A DNA stretch of 29,055 nt from Amphimedon queenslandica (taxonomy: Eukaryota; Porifera; Demospongiae; Haplosclerida; Niphatidae), in NCBI RefSeq assembly GCF_000090795.2, contig NW_003546262.1, positions 154,032 through 183,086 of the forward strand, read 5' to 3'. The notes under the pieces are model-generated. The model was not told the DNA's origin, ran no database searches, and saw nothing but the letters and a program-made list of their open reading frames with translations. How positions within the stretch are numbered: the stretch's first letter is position 1; each line of letters opens with the position of its first letter. A program made the translations under genes and the position numbers. Below, one piece after another: positions 1 through 13,415 of this stretch.

Positions 1-900
1 GTGTGTGCCATGCATATTTTGTTATCAAAAGAAATCACTTTTGAGGAATGTGATTTAGCAGATGAAATGTTGGTCGATTTTTTTTGTTTATTGCCTGAGC
101 TTTACGGTGATGAAAGTTGTACTATCAATGCCCACAGTTTAACACATTTGTCACATTATGTAAAATTATGGGGCCAATGTTGGACTCATTTGGCCTTTCC
201 TTTTGAGAGTCATTACGGTTCTCTTAGAAGAGCTGTACATTCTACCAGAAAAGCTGCTGAGCAACTATCATTCAGTTTAGATGTAAAGCTCACATTACAG
301 AAAGTTTATTGAGAAATAGAAAGCAGAGAATCACAAGAATGCATGCAGTTTCTCGATTTTTGAAGGCATGCTAAATCTTCTCTAACAAAATTACAAGGAT
401 ATTCAATTGGCTCAGTCAAAATGGTAAAATTGAATACTGGAAATTATGAAAGATTAAAAAGGCTCTCCCCTTTTGTTCCAAATCAAGTCATGACTTTTGA
501 ACAATAAATGTATAAAAATACAGTTTTTAATACTATTAAATATAAAAATGGGGAAGGTAACGCTGCTGTGCATATTGTTACTTTACGGACAACAATGAAG
601 AAAAATATGGCGAAATTCAATCATTTGCTGAGTGTTCACCTATTATTGCAACAGTTGCAATTGTAAAACTATGTGATATGACAGGATCAAGTATTCTAGA
701 AACCTCAGGGGCACCATGAAGAGATTCTTGAAACATGCCCAGTATTCATTGATATCTTGCTATATAATTATAATTAACTCTAACAGCAGTGCTCCTTGTA
801 TTGCAGTCAATGTCAGAAATATGTTTTGTAATTGTGTATGTGTCAGAGACCAATCTAAGATGTACATTGTTGAAGTACCTAACAATAATGAACACTTTTA
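1..900 (+). pseudogene. EnSpm/CACTA-like transposase, C-terminal remnant
   Basis: The first frame encodes about 103 residues, including NAHSLTHLSHYVKLWGQCW and AFPFESHYGSL, the pattern of the C-terminal domain that follows the DDE transposase core in animal and plant EnSpm/CACTA elements. The same frame runs on to base 507 with in-frame stops at 310-312 (TGA), 361-363 (TGA) and 505-507 (TAA), and includes YERLKRLSPFVPNQ. A one-base shift then gives DNNEEKYGEIQSF near 588-720, and a further frame ends with KMYIVEVPNNNEHF at 900; both are typical of the last 150 residues of these proteins. A pyrimidine-rich tract ending in CAG near 804-806 could be an old splice acceptor. The catalytic core would lie to the left of the window. 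Family assignment is by pattern only. Confidence 0.62.
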
Positions 901-1014
901 ATGAATATTATTTTGATTTTGTTGAAACTTGAAAGTACTGAATAGTCATTTTTAATATCGCAGTTATAATTACTGGTAACCATATATTGTTTGTTTTAAT
1001 TTTTTAAGATCATG

Positions 1015-1665
1015 AGATGCCTCTTGTAGGGTCGAAGAATTCTCAGCTTCAGTGCAAGATCCTCTGTTATAACTGGGTCTGTGTAAGATAATAATAACAT
1101 GCAAAGATGTTGGAGGGTCTTTAAATATGCAAGATCCTTGAATTCAGTCTTGAAGGATCATGCACATCTCAAGACCCTGCAGTAACTTTGAGAGTCATGT
1201 CAGAGGTGTATTTAGGGGGGGCTGAGGTGGCTTGAGCACCCCCCTCAGGCTGGGCTCAGAAAAAATTACTGAAGTCCTGGACTCTTGCATCACTACCAAG
1301 CCTCTTAACAAAGTTATCTAGCCCCCTTATCATGATTTCAGCAGTTTCCAGTGCTTTGAGGAGCAATCAGAAGTACCAGTAACATAGCAGTATGCTTGAA
1401 ATGATCTTGGCCCCACCCCGTAATTGACGAAAATGCAGAAAAAGGCCGTTTTACCGCCGTAAAGGTGGGTGTGGCCAAAATTGCGGTGCGCTTCGCGCAC
1501 CCTCCACATCCGCCTTCTCCAGTTCCTAGATACGCCCCTGCATGTCATGATCTTACAAGACTTTCCATGACAAGATTAGGCAAGTTTTGTTATCTTGTAT
1601 TATCAAGCTTCATTATAGGAGTTTCCAATAAAATCTTGCAAGATCTTCCAGTGAATTTTTACAAG
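1015..1665. repeat. Degenerate repeat rich in GCAAGATC/GATCTTG words, split by a MITE
   Basis: Both sides of the MITE at 1201-1540 hold many variants of the word GCAAGATC and its complement (for example near 1053, 1131, 1550 and 1641), including the 12-bp palindrome ATCTTGCAAGAT near 1636-1647. The words are irregularly spaced, so this looks like an old repetitive element rather than a clean tandem array. No coding sequence is visible. Confidence 0.3.
1201..1540 (-). mobile_element. MITE copy 1 (CAGRGGCGTAT termini, 5-bp target duplication)
   Basis: The 340-bp element begins CAGAGGTGTATTTAGG and ends CCTAGATACGCCCCTG, giving about 16-bp imperfect terminal inverted repeats. It is flanked by exact direct repeats CATGT (1196-1200 and 1541-1545). 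It is a close reverse-orientation match to the element at 16830-17173 across its whole length, sharing the internal GCGCTTCGCGC-type segment and a C-rich subterminal run. It encodes nothing; short frames across it are chance. TIRs starting CAG and a 5-bp duplication suggest a non-autonomous hAT-like element, but the superfamily is an inference. Confidence 0.82.
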
Positions 1666-1682
1666 GGCTATGTCCGGTTTTG

Positions 1683-1962
1683 AAACTTTTTAAGTTTACA
1701 TTCAGCTTCAGTTGCCACTTTCCCGCTCACAGCTCTCAAACTTCTCCGCAGTTTTGCTTTGCAACCTAAGTTTTGTGAAAAAGTAGCAAGTCAGTTCAGT
1801 TACAAACTTACATTAGCTATATTATTGTTATCTTATAGTTTATGGATTATGATGAGCATCATGGAGTTCCTCCTCCTCCTCCACCGTGGAGGAGGAGGAG
1901 GAGGAGGCACACACAATCAATATGATTATCAATATCCAACTACTAGGATATTGATAAGAATT
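1683..1962 (+). pseudogene. Duplicated start region, copy A, with GGA-repeat foldback
   Basis: About 190 bp upstream of and including an ATG match the region at 2172-2375: shared blocks include CTTCAGTTGCCACTTT, AGCAAGTCA, TTACAAACTTACATTAGC and the start TTTATGGATTATGATGAG. The frame from this ATG (near 1842) begins MDYDEHHGVPPPPPPW, then switches to a run of arginines and stops soon after. The switch is caused by an inverted repeat: (CCT)n is followed by its exact complement (AGG)n around a one-base centre, a stem of about 16 bp near 1868-1900. The copy is probably dead. Confidence 0.5.
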
Positions 1963-2171
1963 TAATATAATATGAATCAATATCAATATGATTCATTACT
2001 TGAAGAAAAGAATTTTGAAATAAAAAACATAAGAAGACCTAACTGCATTATAAAAAACAAATTTTATACAATCTTTATTTTTTGAATTCTTGAATCATTA
2101 ATTATATTCATGGCCTAGCTCATAATTATTTCTCATTTTTACCATGCATTACTAAAATCTATTTCCTGTTC

Positions 2172-2582
2172 TGAAACTACTTAAGTTTTTACATTCAACT
2201 TCAGTTGCCACTTTTCCGGCAATATCCGCAGTCCGCATACAGCTCTCAACTAAACTTTTATAGAAGTTTTGCAACTTTTTTGAAAAAGCAGCAAGTCACT
2301 TCAGTTACAAACTTACATTAGCCATCAATATATTTTCTTATTTTTTGGTAGTTTATGGATTATGATGAGAATGATGGAGTTCCTCCTCTGCCAGCAGCTG
2401 GAAATGGAGGGCCTCCACCACCACCACCACCAGCAATAGCTCGAGGCCCGCCACCTCCACCACCACCTCCAGTAGCAATCCCTTTACCTGGAGGCCTGCC
2501 ACCTCCTGCAGCTCCACCTGGAATGGCAGCTCTGCATCAGCAGAGACAAAACATCATTTGGCAACTTTGCCAAAAGATTTAA
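2172..2582 (+). CDS. Short proline-rich reading frame with duplicated upstream region
   Basis: An ATG at 2355 opens a 75-residue frame: MDYDENDGVPPLP, then two runs of seven and eight prolines separated by AIARG, then PLPGGLPPPAAPPGMAALHQQRQN and a stop at 2580-2582. I do not recognise a family. The poly-Pro blocks could bind profilin or SH3 domains, as in formins and WASP-family proteins, but no FH2 or WH2 domain is visible. The short length suggests a first exon or gene fragment, and I see no convincing splice donor. The region upstream of the ATG is shared with copy A at 1683-1962, which gives weak support for a promoter plus start codon being duplicated. Confidence 0.35.
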
Positions 2583-2885
2583 AAATAATCTGAAGTACCA
2601 TTTTAATCAACTCTCTCTCCATTTTACTTTAGTACAATAATATTCCAAGAGCCAGAGGCAGGAAGAACACATATACCAAGAACTATAACTTTTATTTATT
2701 AGATCTACATGTAAAAAATAACTTTTTTCCTTAATTATAACATGATAAAAAGTCAAATATCTTTCAGTGTAAAGCCATATTAGAGAGTAAAATAGAAATG
2801 CTCAAGATTAATAGTGCTCAACAAGGCAAAACAATTGGAATACTTGAGCTTCAATCTTCCTACAATGTGTTATATATAACGTATA
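2583..2885. other. AT-rich non-coding stretch
   Basis: I see no coding sequence, repeat or regulatory pattern that I can support here beyond high AT content. Confidence 0.5.
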
Positions 2886-3860
2886 ATAACCAGTAAAGAA
2901 AATACTTACTGTAACTGTGGCCATGATTAATGAGATAATCATCACAAGAATTATAGCCTTGGATCATAATCTAAAACACAATAATAAAAAAGTATGGAAT
3001 CTCACAATATTCTATCTTCTTATGTATTCAATTGCTAAGACTATGCCGATATAAAACCAGTGCAGCTAAAAACTGGCCCATCATCCAATATGAAAGCACA
3101 ACTGATGAAAGAGCTACAATAACACATAATGTTACAATGATTATTATTAGAAATAAATTTAGTTATCACAAATGAAATCAGTTAATAGCCTTATACATTC
3201 ACAATGGTATGAAAGTATTACGTTACACCTTATTGTTGAATCATTAAATCATTTGCAGCTGTAAATACCTATAAGCAAAGTAAAAAAAAACATCATCAAC
3301 AGCAAGCAATGTAAACACACAGTATATATATGCTATACTAAATATGTACATGTATATATGCATGATGTAACTTATGTTTGTCACAAACATACATTACAAA
3401 CCACTAAAAAGATACATCTGCTCACAAAGAGGAATAACCCTTCACCTTTTAAATCTCTTTCAAAGTCTGACATTATTCTTTAACACCACATTGCAGTCCT
3501 TGCATAAAATATGTACCTGTGCAAATTATGAATGTGAATTAATAAATGTAGTGACAAATTAACAGTAGAATACATGCTTTTAGCAACAATTAATAAACAT
3601 ATATGACATGTTTAGCTCCACAATGCATATTAAGCTGATTGAATCATACATGTATATGTACATATACTGTACATGTAATTTAGACATACACAGTTCAATT
3701 TGCTGACTCATGCCATCCTGAATTAAGTTTCTTTTACGAGACTTGCAATGGGGAAATAGACATTAATAGACCACATGAATACATTCCAAAGTGCAAACAA
3801 TTATTTTTGTATTGTTAATGGCACCCAACAAAAAATGCATTGGCAAGCATTTGTAAGAAA
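2886..3860 (-). repeat. Diverged direct duplication, unit A, with possible minus-strand exon remnants
   Basis: This unit aligns in the same orientation with 4060-4800. Shared landmarks in order are ACTTACTGT..TGGCCAT, ATAATCATCA, TCCATTGCTAAGACTA-like, TTNCAGCTGTAA, TTTAACACCAC..TTG..AGTCCTTG, GTGCAAACAATT and GGCAAGCATTT. Read on the minus strand, shared blocks sit between splice-like signals. Near 2905-2970 a block is bounded by TTTTAG on one side and GTAAGTA on the other. Near 3257-3275 a block follows CTTATAG, and near 3467-3522 another follows TTTGCACAG. No long frame survives, so these may be decayed duplicated exons or simply conserved parts of a repeat. Confidence 0.45.
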
Positions 3861-3946
3861 CAATTATTGACAGTCACTTGATTCATTATCATTAATCATT
3901 ATTCATGATCACATGTTATTATATAGTTATTATTATATAGTCCGCC

Positions 3947-3962
3947 CACACACACACACACA
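3947..3962. repeat. (CA)n microsatellite
   Basis: About eight CA units directly follow CCGCC. This is a simple repeat lying between the two larger duplicated units. Confidence 0.85.
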
Positions 3963-4059
3963 TTATTATATTCATTTTTGGTGAGAGAGAGAGGATTTTT
4001 GATTACACTTGAATATAAAAGAATCTCCTTCCATCTTGATTACACATTCATTTATATTG

Positions 4060-4800
4060 ACTAAAGAAAGTACTTACTGTGGCCATTGTTAATGATATAA
4101 TCATCAAGCTAATCTACAGTATGTAACCTCGAATCATAACCTATAACAAAAATACATAAGACATGTCACAATACTCTCAGTCTTACTACATATTCCATTG
4201 CTAAGACTACAATAATATGAAACCTATACAGATGTAAACTTGCACCTACTACTGCGTGATACAACTACTGATCAAGGAGCTGCAACAAAACATTAAGAAC
4301 GAAATTAATTTAGTTTCAACAATCTAAATCCAGAATTGCCTATAATTATATTTCACTTTCCAATATCAAGCAAAAGTATTGTTGAAATAGCGAATCATTT
4401 CCAGCTGTAATTACCTGTAAAGCATAGTAATAGAAACATATCAAAAGCAAGCAATGTAAACTCACAGACTAAGAATAATAATAGCACTTACCAATCACAT
4501 CAAACCTCACTCTTTAACACCACCTTGTAGTCCTTGTGCCAAGTACATAGGTACCTATAAAAAGTATGTATGTGACATACTATCTAATAACGAAAATGGT
4601 AGCATCTGCAATGTTTCTGATTGGATCATGCATGGCATGTATTTTATATAAAATATAAAATAACATTGTGCACATGAAGAATTTCCAATGTGCAAACAAT
4701 TTTTTTGTTAATGTGAACATGCACATAATTACAACAATCATCAACAAAAGATGCGCAACATCAGCTGGCAAGCATTTATTATGCACACAGCATTGATTGC
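4060..4800 (-). repeat. Diverged direct duplication, unit B
   Basis: This is the partner of the unit at 2886-3860 and has the same block order, but is shorter because of deletions. On the minus strand the block near 4078-4140 again ends at a GTAAGTAC donor-like sequence. The block near 4405-4420 follows CTTTACAG and encodes VITAGNDSLFQQ, against VFTAANDLMIQQ in unit A, and both keep the same frame across this stretch. Elsewhere indels destroy the frame. The unit runs directly into the 61-bp minisatellite. Confidence 0.45.
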
Positions 4801-4934
4801 AGCATCATTGAAATGCGCAAAATCAGCCGGCAAGCATTAACTTAATAATGCGCACAGCATTGATGGCAGCATTATGCGCAACATCTGGAAAGCATTTACA
4901 TATATGTAATGCGCATAGCATTGATGGCAGCATT
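4751..4934 (+). repeat. 61-bp minisatellite, three units
   Basis: Units start with ATGCGCAA at 4751, 4813 and 4874, and each contains GGCAAGCATT-like, CACAGCATTGAT and GCAGCAT segments. A single diverged half-unit lies near 3835-3853 in the partner duplication, so the expansion occurred in unit B only. Confidence 0.8.
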
Positions 4935-5520
4935 AACATGTATGATGAACATTAATATGTGTACCAAATCACTGTTTGAATGATACTACATGTATAGTGA
5001 GAACTTTTATTGTTACTCTAAATTTTGCTTGTCCTTCAAAATTTGTCAGCAGCGCCCTTGATCCATAAGCACCTGATATTTGTTATAAACATGTAGTACA
5101 AGCCACAAACAAGATCGGGAACTGATAATGACAGCTTCCTCCCTTCCTAACCCTCGGTCCTACATAAATGATAGTCACACAAAATTGAATCAATGCTAAA
5201 CTCTAATGAACGGTAAAACTCTTTCACACACTCTCCCTGTCCATTTTAACAACAAGTAATCAATATTCACTGTTATACATTGATTAATCTCACATCATGA
5301 ATGCAGTTTGATCACTTTATACTGAGCAATAATGGGTGGATATGCACCACTGGTTTGCACACACTCACATTGCACATGCAGTGAAATAAAAGTCACATTA
5401 AACAACCAATGTTTTAAAGATGATGGACCTCCCATTCACAATACCCACTTCCATCGACAATCAATGCTTAAGAAATATTAATAGACTGAACTGCTTGGAA
5501 ACAATTAGTACCAACATGCT
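4935..5520. other. Flank between duplication and Helitron copy 1
   Basis: No gene is supported here. The 3' terminus of Helitron copy 1 should lie in or next to this stretch, but with copy 2 truncated there is no second copy to define it and I see no convincing terminal hairpin. Confidence 0.4.
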
Positions 5521-5971
5521 TCAAATACAAAGCAGGTGTAGTAGTGTCACAAGGAATGCCATACAACTCCTGGGTTCCAATCTAGCCCAGCCAACAAAAG
5601 TAGGAGTGAGTGAATATGAATATATGGTTATACCTAATAATGCTGTTAGTGTAATAATCTCTGTGTCAGTGGCCCACATAATTTCTATACATTTTTGACT
5701 TATTTATGTAATCATATATGCTTGAATATCTGGTTGCACTTAACGTATTATTAAACAATTCTTCTTCAAAGTTTGGCATATTACTAACAATTGCTCTACG
5801 TAATTCATAATGCTGAGAAATGGATGCAGTAATGAGATATGAAAAGGCATAAAATAAACAGTTCTCATCACCAGGGACATCAAGAGTACTATTAGAAACT
5901 CTTTCATCTGACAATGGTGTTGTTGGACTGCCAGGTAAGATTCTAGCAGCTGTTATAAACTTAAGGATCAA
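5521..5971 (-). pseudogene. OTU-like cysteine protease domain, C-terminal part of copy 1
   Basis: Residues 33-43 of the minus-strand frame read PGDENCLFYAF, the catalytic Asp-to-Cys block of OTU proteases, followed by a helix ending in ELRRAI. After KMYRNYV the frame is lost, and the following block WATDTEIITLTALLGITIYS (the usual W-G-T-x-x-E-I region) continues in another frame to a stop at 5521-5523. The C-terminal catalytic His is not identifiable. OTU domains are known passengers of animal Helentron-type proteins. Here it lies after the helicase, joined by a Lys-rich linker. Its role in transposition is unknown. Confidence 0.72.
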
Positions 5972-6114
5972 TATCTCACACCACCTTCTTGGAACTACTT
6001 CATTAGCAGGGTAATAAACATAATCCCTTTATCTCCTCCTAACATTATCTGGATTGGGAGTCTCTTCATAAGTAAAGATGACATTATCATTTTTTTTGGA
6101 TTACTTGTCTTTAA

Positions 6115-6248
6115 TTTAATGCTTGAGAGTTTTATAGATACAATCAGACCACTACTACAATGGTCATTTTTTACAAAACTTGGTTTTATCATCTTTTGGT
6201 TTACATTTAATGTTTGAGAGTTTTATAGATACAATGAGACTACTACAA
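6115..6248. repeat. Two-unit short repeat in the helicase-OTU linker
   Basis: Units at 6115-6160 and 6206-6248 share GAGAGTTTTATAGATACAAT and flanking ACTACTACAA. They lie in the linker between the helicase and OTU domains of copy 1 and contribute to loss of frame there. Confidence 0.6.
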
Positions 6249-6401
6249 CTATCCTCATCTTTGACATTAAATTTAGTTTTAGGCCTTTCAAAATAATTGA
6301 AACAATTAATTTATCATCTGTTTTTCGGCGAGGCAATGCCAAGGCACTATTGTCAGCACTACTGTCTACATCAACTTTTCTTTTTTGGGGGCAAGGCTTA
6401 T

Positions 6402-9082
<2,681 letters not shown>

Positions 9083-10560
9083 TCATACTGGTCTAGGAAA
9101 ATCAAATCGGCATCTAGATACATAGGTCTTGCCGACTTTAATATTTTGCTTGCAGTATTTGCTGCACTTGTGCATTTGGTATTTTCTTACCAAAAAATTT
9201 AAATCAGGCGACGTATTACTATCTGGTATATGACAGGTAATGCTACCTTGTATGAAAGAACAGACTTCTTCTGGACAATCAATACCAACAACAGGAGCAT
9301 TTTCAATCCATAGGAGGATGTGATAATGAGGCACTCCACACATTTGATGTTCTTTTTTAACATAATATTGCTCTACTTTGCCTAAAACACCTCTCTCGAG
9401 AATGACTATGTTAAAGAAATCCTTAAATTTGTATGAAAATTGTCGCAATACTGAAACAGGGTCCTCAGTACATAATCTAGAAATACTATATGATTGTGGT
9501 GCATTATTCACTTTTCTTAAATATTGTGCTACATCAGCTGAATCGTATTCAGCATAACTTAATGTTAGGAAAAGTGTTGGTGAGCCATACTCAACAATCA
9601 TTGCTTTGACTTCACCCTTCACACGGAACCAATATTGATTTGTGCCCTCTATTGGAGCCAACATGGTACTTAAATTGCCCTCAAATTCTTCATCTAACAC
9701 ATTTTATTTTTTCTAATATTTTAGCAACAGTTTGACCAACGTTGCCCCTTGATGTTTTTAATAAATTATATATGCCATTTTTTAAGGCCTTGTTAATTTT
9801 TAATCCGTAATAGTGCAGACAATATGAATGATTTCTATGAAATCGGGAATCTTTGTTTAAAAGTCTAGATTTTATGTATTCACTAAATGATAAAGTCTGT
9901 GCTGGATAGCTTTGTCTGGGATGATGCTCTCCATATTGTCCAGTTGGAAATAAAGTAGGGAAGCATAACAAATCAAGATGCTCTTGCCTATTGTCTATAG
10001 GCACTTCTTTTACATTTATTAGTTTATATTGACTGATATCAGAACCTGTTGCAATTTTACTATCAAGATTTCTAATTGTATATGCCGAAAGGCCTTCTAA
10101 ATCTTGATCGTTTGCTTTTTCAAACATTTTACAAGTAGTATTGCTAACTACTTGTATAACATTTTTAGACGATTCATCAATTGAATCATCATCTACACTT
10201 CTATGAAGCCAATTTATTTCTTTTAATTTTCTTAGTACTGCTTTTATTTTATTCACATCAACTAGGCTACGCCAGACATTATTTGATTTAGTAGGCTGTC
10301 CATTAATAATAATATAAAGTTCTGGATTAGGCAAATGATTAGAATCTATACCAATCTCATTTAAAGTTTCCATTTTTTTCAAATGGAAGGGAAAAATGAA
10401 ACATTGCACCTTTAAGAGCCTTCAAAGAATTATATGTAGGCACTTTTAAGGTGTGTGTACCTAGCCTAACAATTGTCTGACAACATTTAGATCTCTGTAT
10501 TAACTGGCAACTCAAAGGATCCATATTTTCCAATTCTTTTGGTAGTGGCTCACTTTAACC
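9083..10560 (-). pseudogene. HUH Rep domain and Helitron-like N-terminal domain, copy 1
   Basis: Two frames overlap at 9690-9700. The upstream one contains YICNHCKPIIRKNEVPA-like and FPTLFPTGQYGEHHPRQ followed by SFSEYIKSRLLNKDSRFHRN, the hallmark of the Helitron helicase-like N-terminal domain. The downstream one contains GVPHYHILLW with the intact HUH metal-binding motif (His codons at 9326-9328 and 9320-9322), and ends with the CRFDFPRP block that precedes the next conserved region. The domain would nick and join single-stranded DNA. The frameshift between the two frames lies within the run EKIK. Confidence 0.85.
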
Positions 10561-11900
10561 CATTGAGCACACAACATGCTGGAACTTCATTTTTCCTAAT
10601 AATAGGTTTACAGTGATTACAAATATACATAACTTTATTTAATGCCGTAGGATCATTCTCTCAAATGTCATCTAATAGGATACTCCTAACATCGCTATCT
10701 AAATTTTTAGCTTCAGTGACAAGACTATTTTCTTAAAAGCCTCTCAAAGCTACAACATGCATTAACAGCCTGATCAGACAATGCTTTCTTAAATTCATCA
10801 ATAGCATTTGAATACTGAAAATAAAGTACAGTATCTAAGTTTGGTATTCTAAATGGGTCTTCTTCACCATCATTTATAGCGTAATACACATTATCAAATT
10901 CAGTCTCATCAGCTTCATTATTTTTTAAATCTATCAATTGTGCTACATCACCATCAGCAAGGAAAGAATCAATAATATCTATTGTTAAAGGGGCATTTCT
11001 GGCAACATAAATGTGTTTCAAAAGGTGTCTCAACAAAGGATAATGAACAGATGCATTGCATAAGATACACAGCATGCTTTTACATTTAGTATCCTTACTA
11101 CTACACACAATAGGATGGCCTATCCTTTCAAAAACAATTTCTGAATATTTAAAATATTTTTCAACGCCATTTTCATCTTTTCTAACAATTACTGTTACAT
11201 TTCGATTATCACAGAAATCATGTTCATGCACTTGATCTATTTGTTCAACATGCAGGGATCTTGTCATATAATGAGTATTAGGACAATTATCACATGCATC
11301 TAAATGCTTCCTCAATTCTTTAATGGATTCATCAAAAAAAACATCTAACTTCAATAATAGAACTAACATCACTTTCTAATAAAGACTTGCACCTGTCTGT
11401 ACAGTGCCATTTGAGGGTAGCCTTTCTCTTATTAGTATACATTCTATTATTATCAAAATTGTCATCTTCAGAGTCACTATCATCATTACATTCTTCTATT
11501 CTATCAATACATGATGCTTCAACAATCCCTGCTACATAATAGATGCCAGTTGTATGAACAGGGATTGCAATTGGACTGTCTAATTGGCTATCAGAATTAT
11601 CATTAGGATATAAATATGCTGATTCATAAAAATGAGGCTCACTTTTTTTTGTGTGACATTGCTCACCAAAATCACTAAAGCTATTCAACTTCAATTTCCT
11701 AATGCTATTTGATGCACTTATCAATATGCCTACTTTGTGGGATCTGTTTTTCAAAACTGATTCTAACAATATACTTGATGCAGCATTACATTTACTGTCA
11801 TATGATGTGTTCTCAAAATCTACACCTTTCATACTTGATGGTAATAAACCATCAACTATTTTGGGGCTGTAATATAATGCTTCAATAATTTTCGTAAATA
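10561..11900 (-). pseudogene. Cys/His-rich N-terminal region of Helitron copy 1
   Basis: Two overlapping minus-strand frames (11832-11332 and 11372-10725) encode an acidic segment (DDSDSEDDNFDNN) followed by KWHCTDRC, HLDACDNC, and CKSMLCILCNASVHYPLLRH. Together they give several paired Cys and His residues consistent with zinc-finger-like binding. Helitron Reps often carry such fingers ahead of the nuclease. Copy 2 encodes the same region as one frame (18862-19758), which shows that the break near 11350 is a lesion and not the gene's organisation. Binding specificity is unknown. Confidence 0.7.
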
Positions 11901-12500
11901 ATATTCCTTTGCTTCACAATGAGTAATTAGAACGCAATCTATACAATACTTGACCATAATTACGATCATAATAATCTTTATTTAGCCGCCTCTTTTTTCC
12001 TTATTTAGTGCCATTTTTAATTTATCCATTTCGTTATCAGAAAATTTATATCTCAGAAATTTATCTTTCGTAGCACGTAATATTGCGTCTCTATTCTCGT
12101 AATACCTTTTTAAGGAGTTTTGTTTTCGAAGGCCCGGATTTTTATGATAGCGTTCCTTTGATTTACTCTTTTGGGGGTTCGGATTGTTTTGATAATGATT
12201 CCTAGATGCTTATTTCTTTGGTTGTGAATTCTTATGATACTGATCTCTAAAGGCTTCTTTCTTTGGTTGTGGATTCTTATGATACTGATCTCTTGAGGCT
12301 TCTTTCTTTGGTTGTGGATTCTTATGATATTGATCTCTAATGGCTTCTTTTTTGTGGTCTGAATTACTCCTATAATTTGTTTTAGAATAGCAAGTTGATT
12401 TTATAATTTTGCTGTACTTATTTCTTTTATACCAATTTTTACATTTTTGCAAAATGTAACCTGGGTTCAACGCATGAAATTTTTTGAATACCCAAGCTCA
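11901..12500 (-). pseudogene. Lys-rich repeat region near the N-terminus of copy 1
   Basis: The frame 12470-12210 reads NPGYILQKCKNWYKRNK followed by three 15-residue repeats of the type KKEAxRDQYHKNPQP. Two more decayed units lie downstream on the minus strand, to about 12130. The DNA period is 45 bp. Copy 2 has only one recognisable unit, so the array expanded in copy 1 or shrank in copy 2. The protein repeat is strongly basic and probably extended; I cannot assign a function. Homology to copy 2 stops at 12500, where the inverted relative is inserted. Confidence 0.65.
12130..12360. repeat. 45-bp coding tandem repeat
   Basis: About five units with the core CTTTGGTTGTGGATTC (plus strand) are present. 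The three central units are nearly identical and the outer two are diverged. They encode the basic 15-residue repeats of the Helitron protein on the minus strand. Confidence 0.8.
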
Positions 12501-12966
12501 TTATAAAGGCGGTAGCCTATATGTAGGATTGAGTTTGATTTTTCAAGATGGCAGCCATTTTTATGATTTTCAAACACTCATAACTCTTTTATCTTACGTT
12601 GTACAGACTTATAAATGACTTAGATGAGCTCTCCTTCACTGAGCAATTCTCCTGGTACCTTTAAAGTGGACTGTAATGTAGCGGGAGCTTTTCTGGAGAA
12701 CAGGCCCAAATTCAAATTTCTACAAAATTCTTCAGACATTTTCTTCTTCTTCTTTCATCTTCTTCTATACACCGAATAATCTTTTAAACTAGAGAACCGC
12801 TCAAGTTGGTTTTTGCATCGTTCTTTTGTGCTTGGGTCATGGACCACAAAGTTAGTTTCAAAAAAAAGCAAAGACAGGGGCAAAATGGAAGACAAAAGCC
12901 AGCTGCAGACACCGCGTGGGTTTGTGTTTTGACGCCGTTTTAATTTATGCGCACGTGATCAGTATG

Positions 12967-13405
12967 AATATAATTAATTTTACCACACAATCATAACAGG
13001 ATGTAATTTATCACATAAAAAAAAGAATGGAAACAAGTAAATAAAAAACATTAAAGATGGAAAAATAGTAGGATTGAATTGGAAAAAAGTAAGGAAACAA
13101 GAGGGTACTTGCAAACTGGTGTGGTAAGAAATCCTACACCACTGCATGAAGACTGTTACCCAAAAGCATAGCTATTTATCCTCATAGCCAACTATGATGG
13201 CACTATATGAAGCCTTCATCTTTGACGCAGTGGTGTAGGATTTCTTACCACACCAGTTTGCAAGTACCCTCTTGTTTCCTTACTTTTTTCCAATTCAATC
13301 CTACTATTTTTCCATCTTTAATGTTTTTTATTTACTTGTTTCCATTCTTTTTTTTATGTGATAAATTACATCCTGTTATGATTGTGTGGTAAAATTAATT
13401 ATATT
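12967..13405. repeat. Perfect 179-bp palindrome arms around an 81-bp spacer
   Basis: Arm 12967-13145 is the reverse complement of 13227-13405, with no differences that I can find by eye. The right arm ends exactly at the run of Ns, and about 83 bp of the arm (13258-13340) is repeated again directly after the gap at 13416-13498 with a few changes. Confidence 0.85.
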
Positions 13406-13415
13406 NNNNNNNNNN
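13406..13415. other. Assembly gap (10 Ns)
   Basis: Ten unknown bases are present. The flanking direct repeat and palindrome show that the assembler failed in a repeat, so the true structure and length here are uncertain. Confidence 0.98.

Noticed and set aside
1330-1683. Overlapping 72-residue frames on both strands
   Set aside because: They lie mostly within the MITE and its flank, match no protein pattern and differ in the second MITE copy.
1842-1962. Poly-arginine protein
   Set aside because: The arginine run is the complement of the adjacent proline codons in a foldback and is followed by a stop.
4935-5520. Missing 3' part of Helitron copy 2 on the far side of copy 1
   Set aside because: No helicase end, OTU or transposase DDE domain can be read there in any frame, so a simple nested insertion is not supported.
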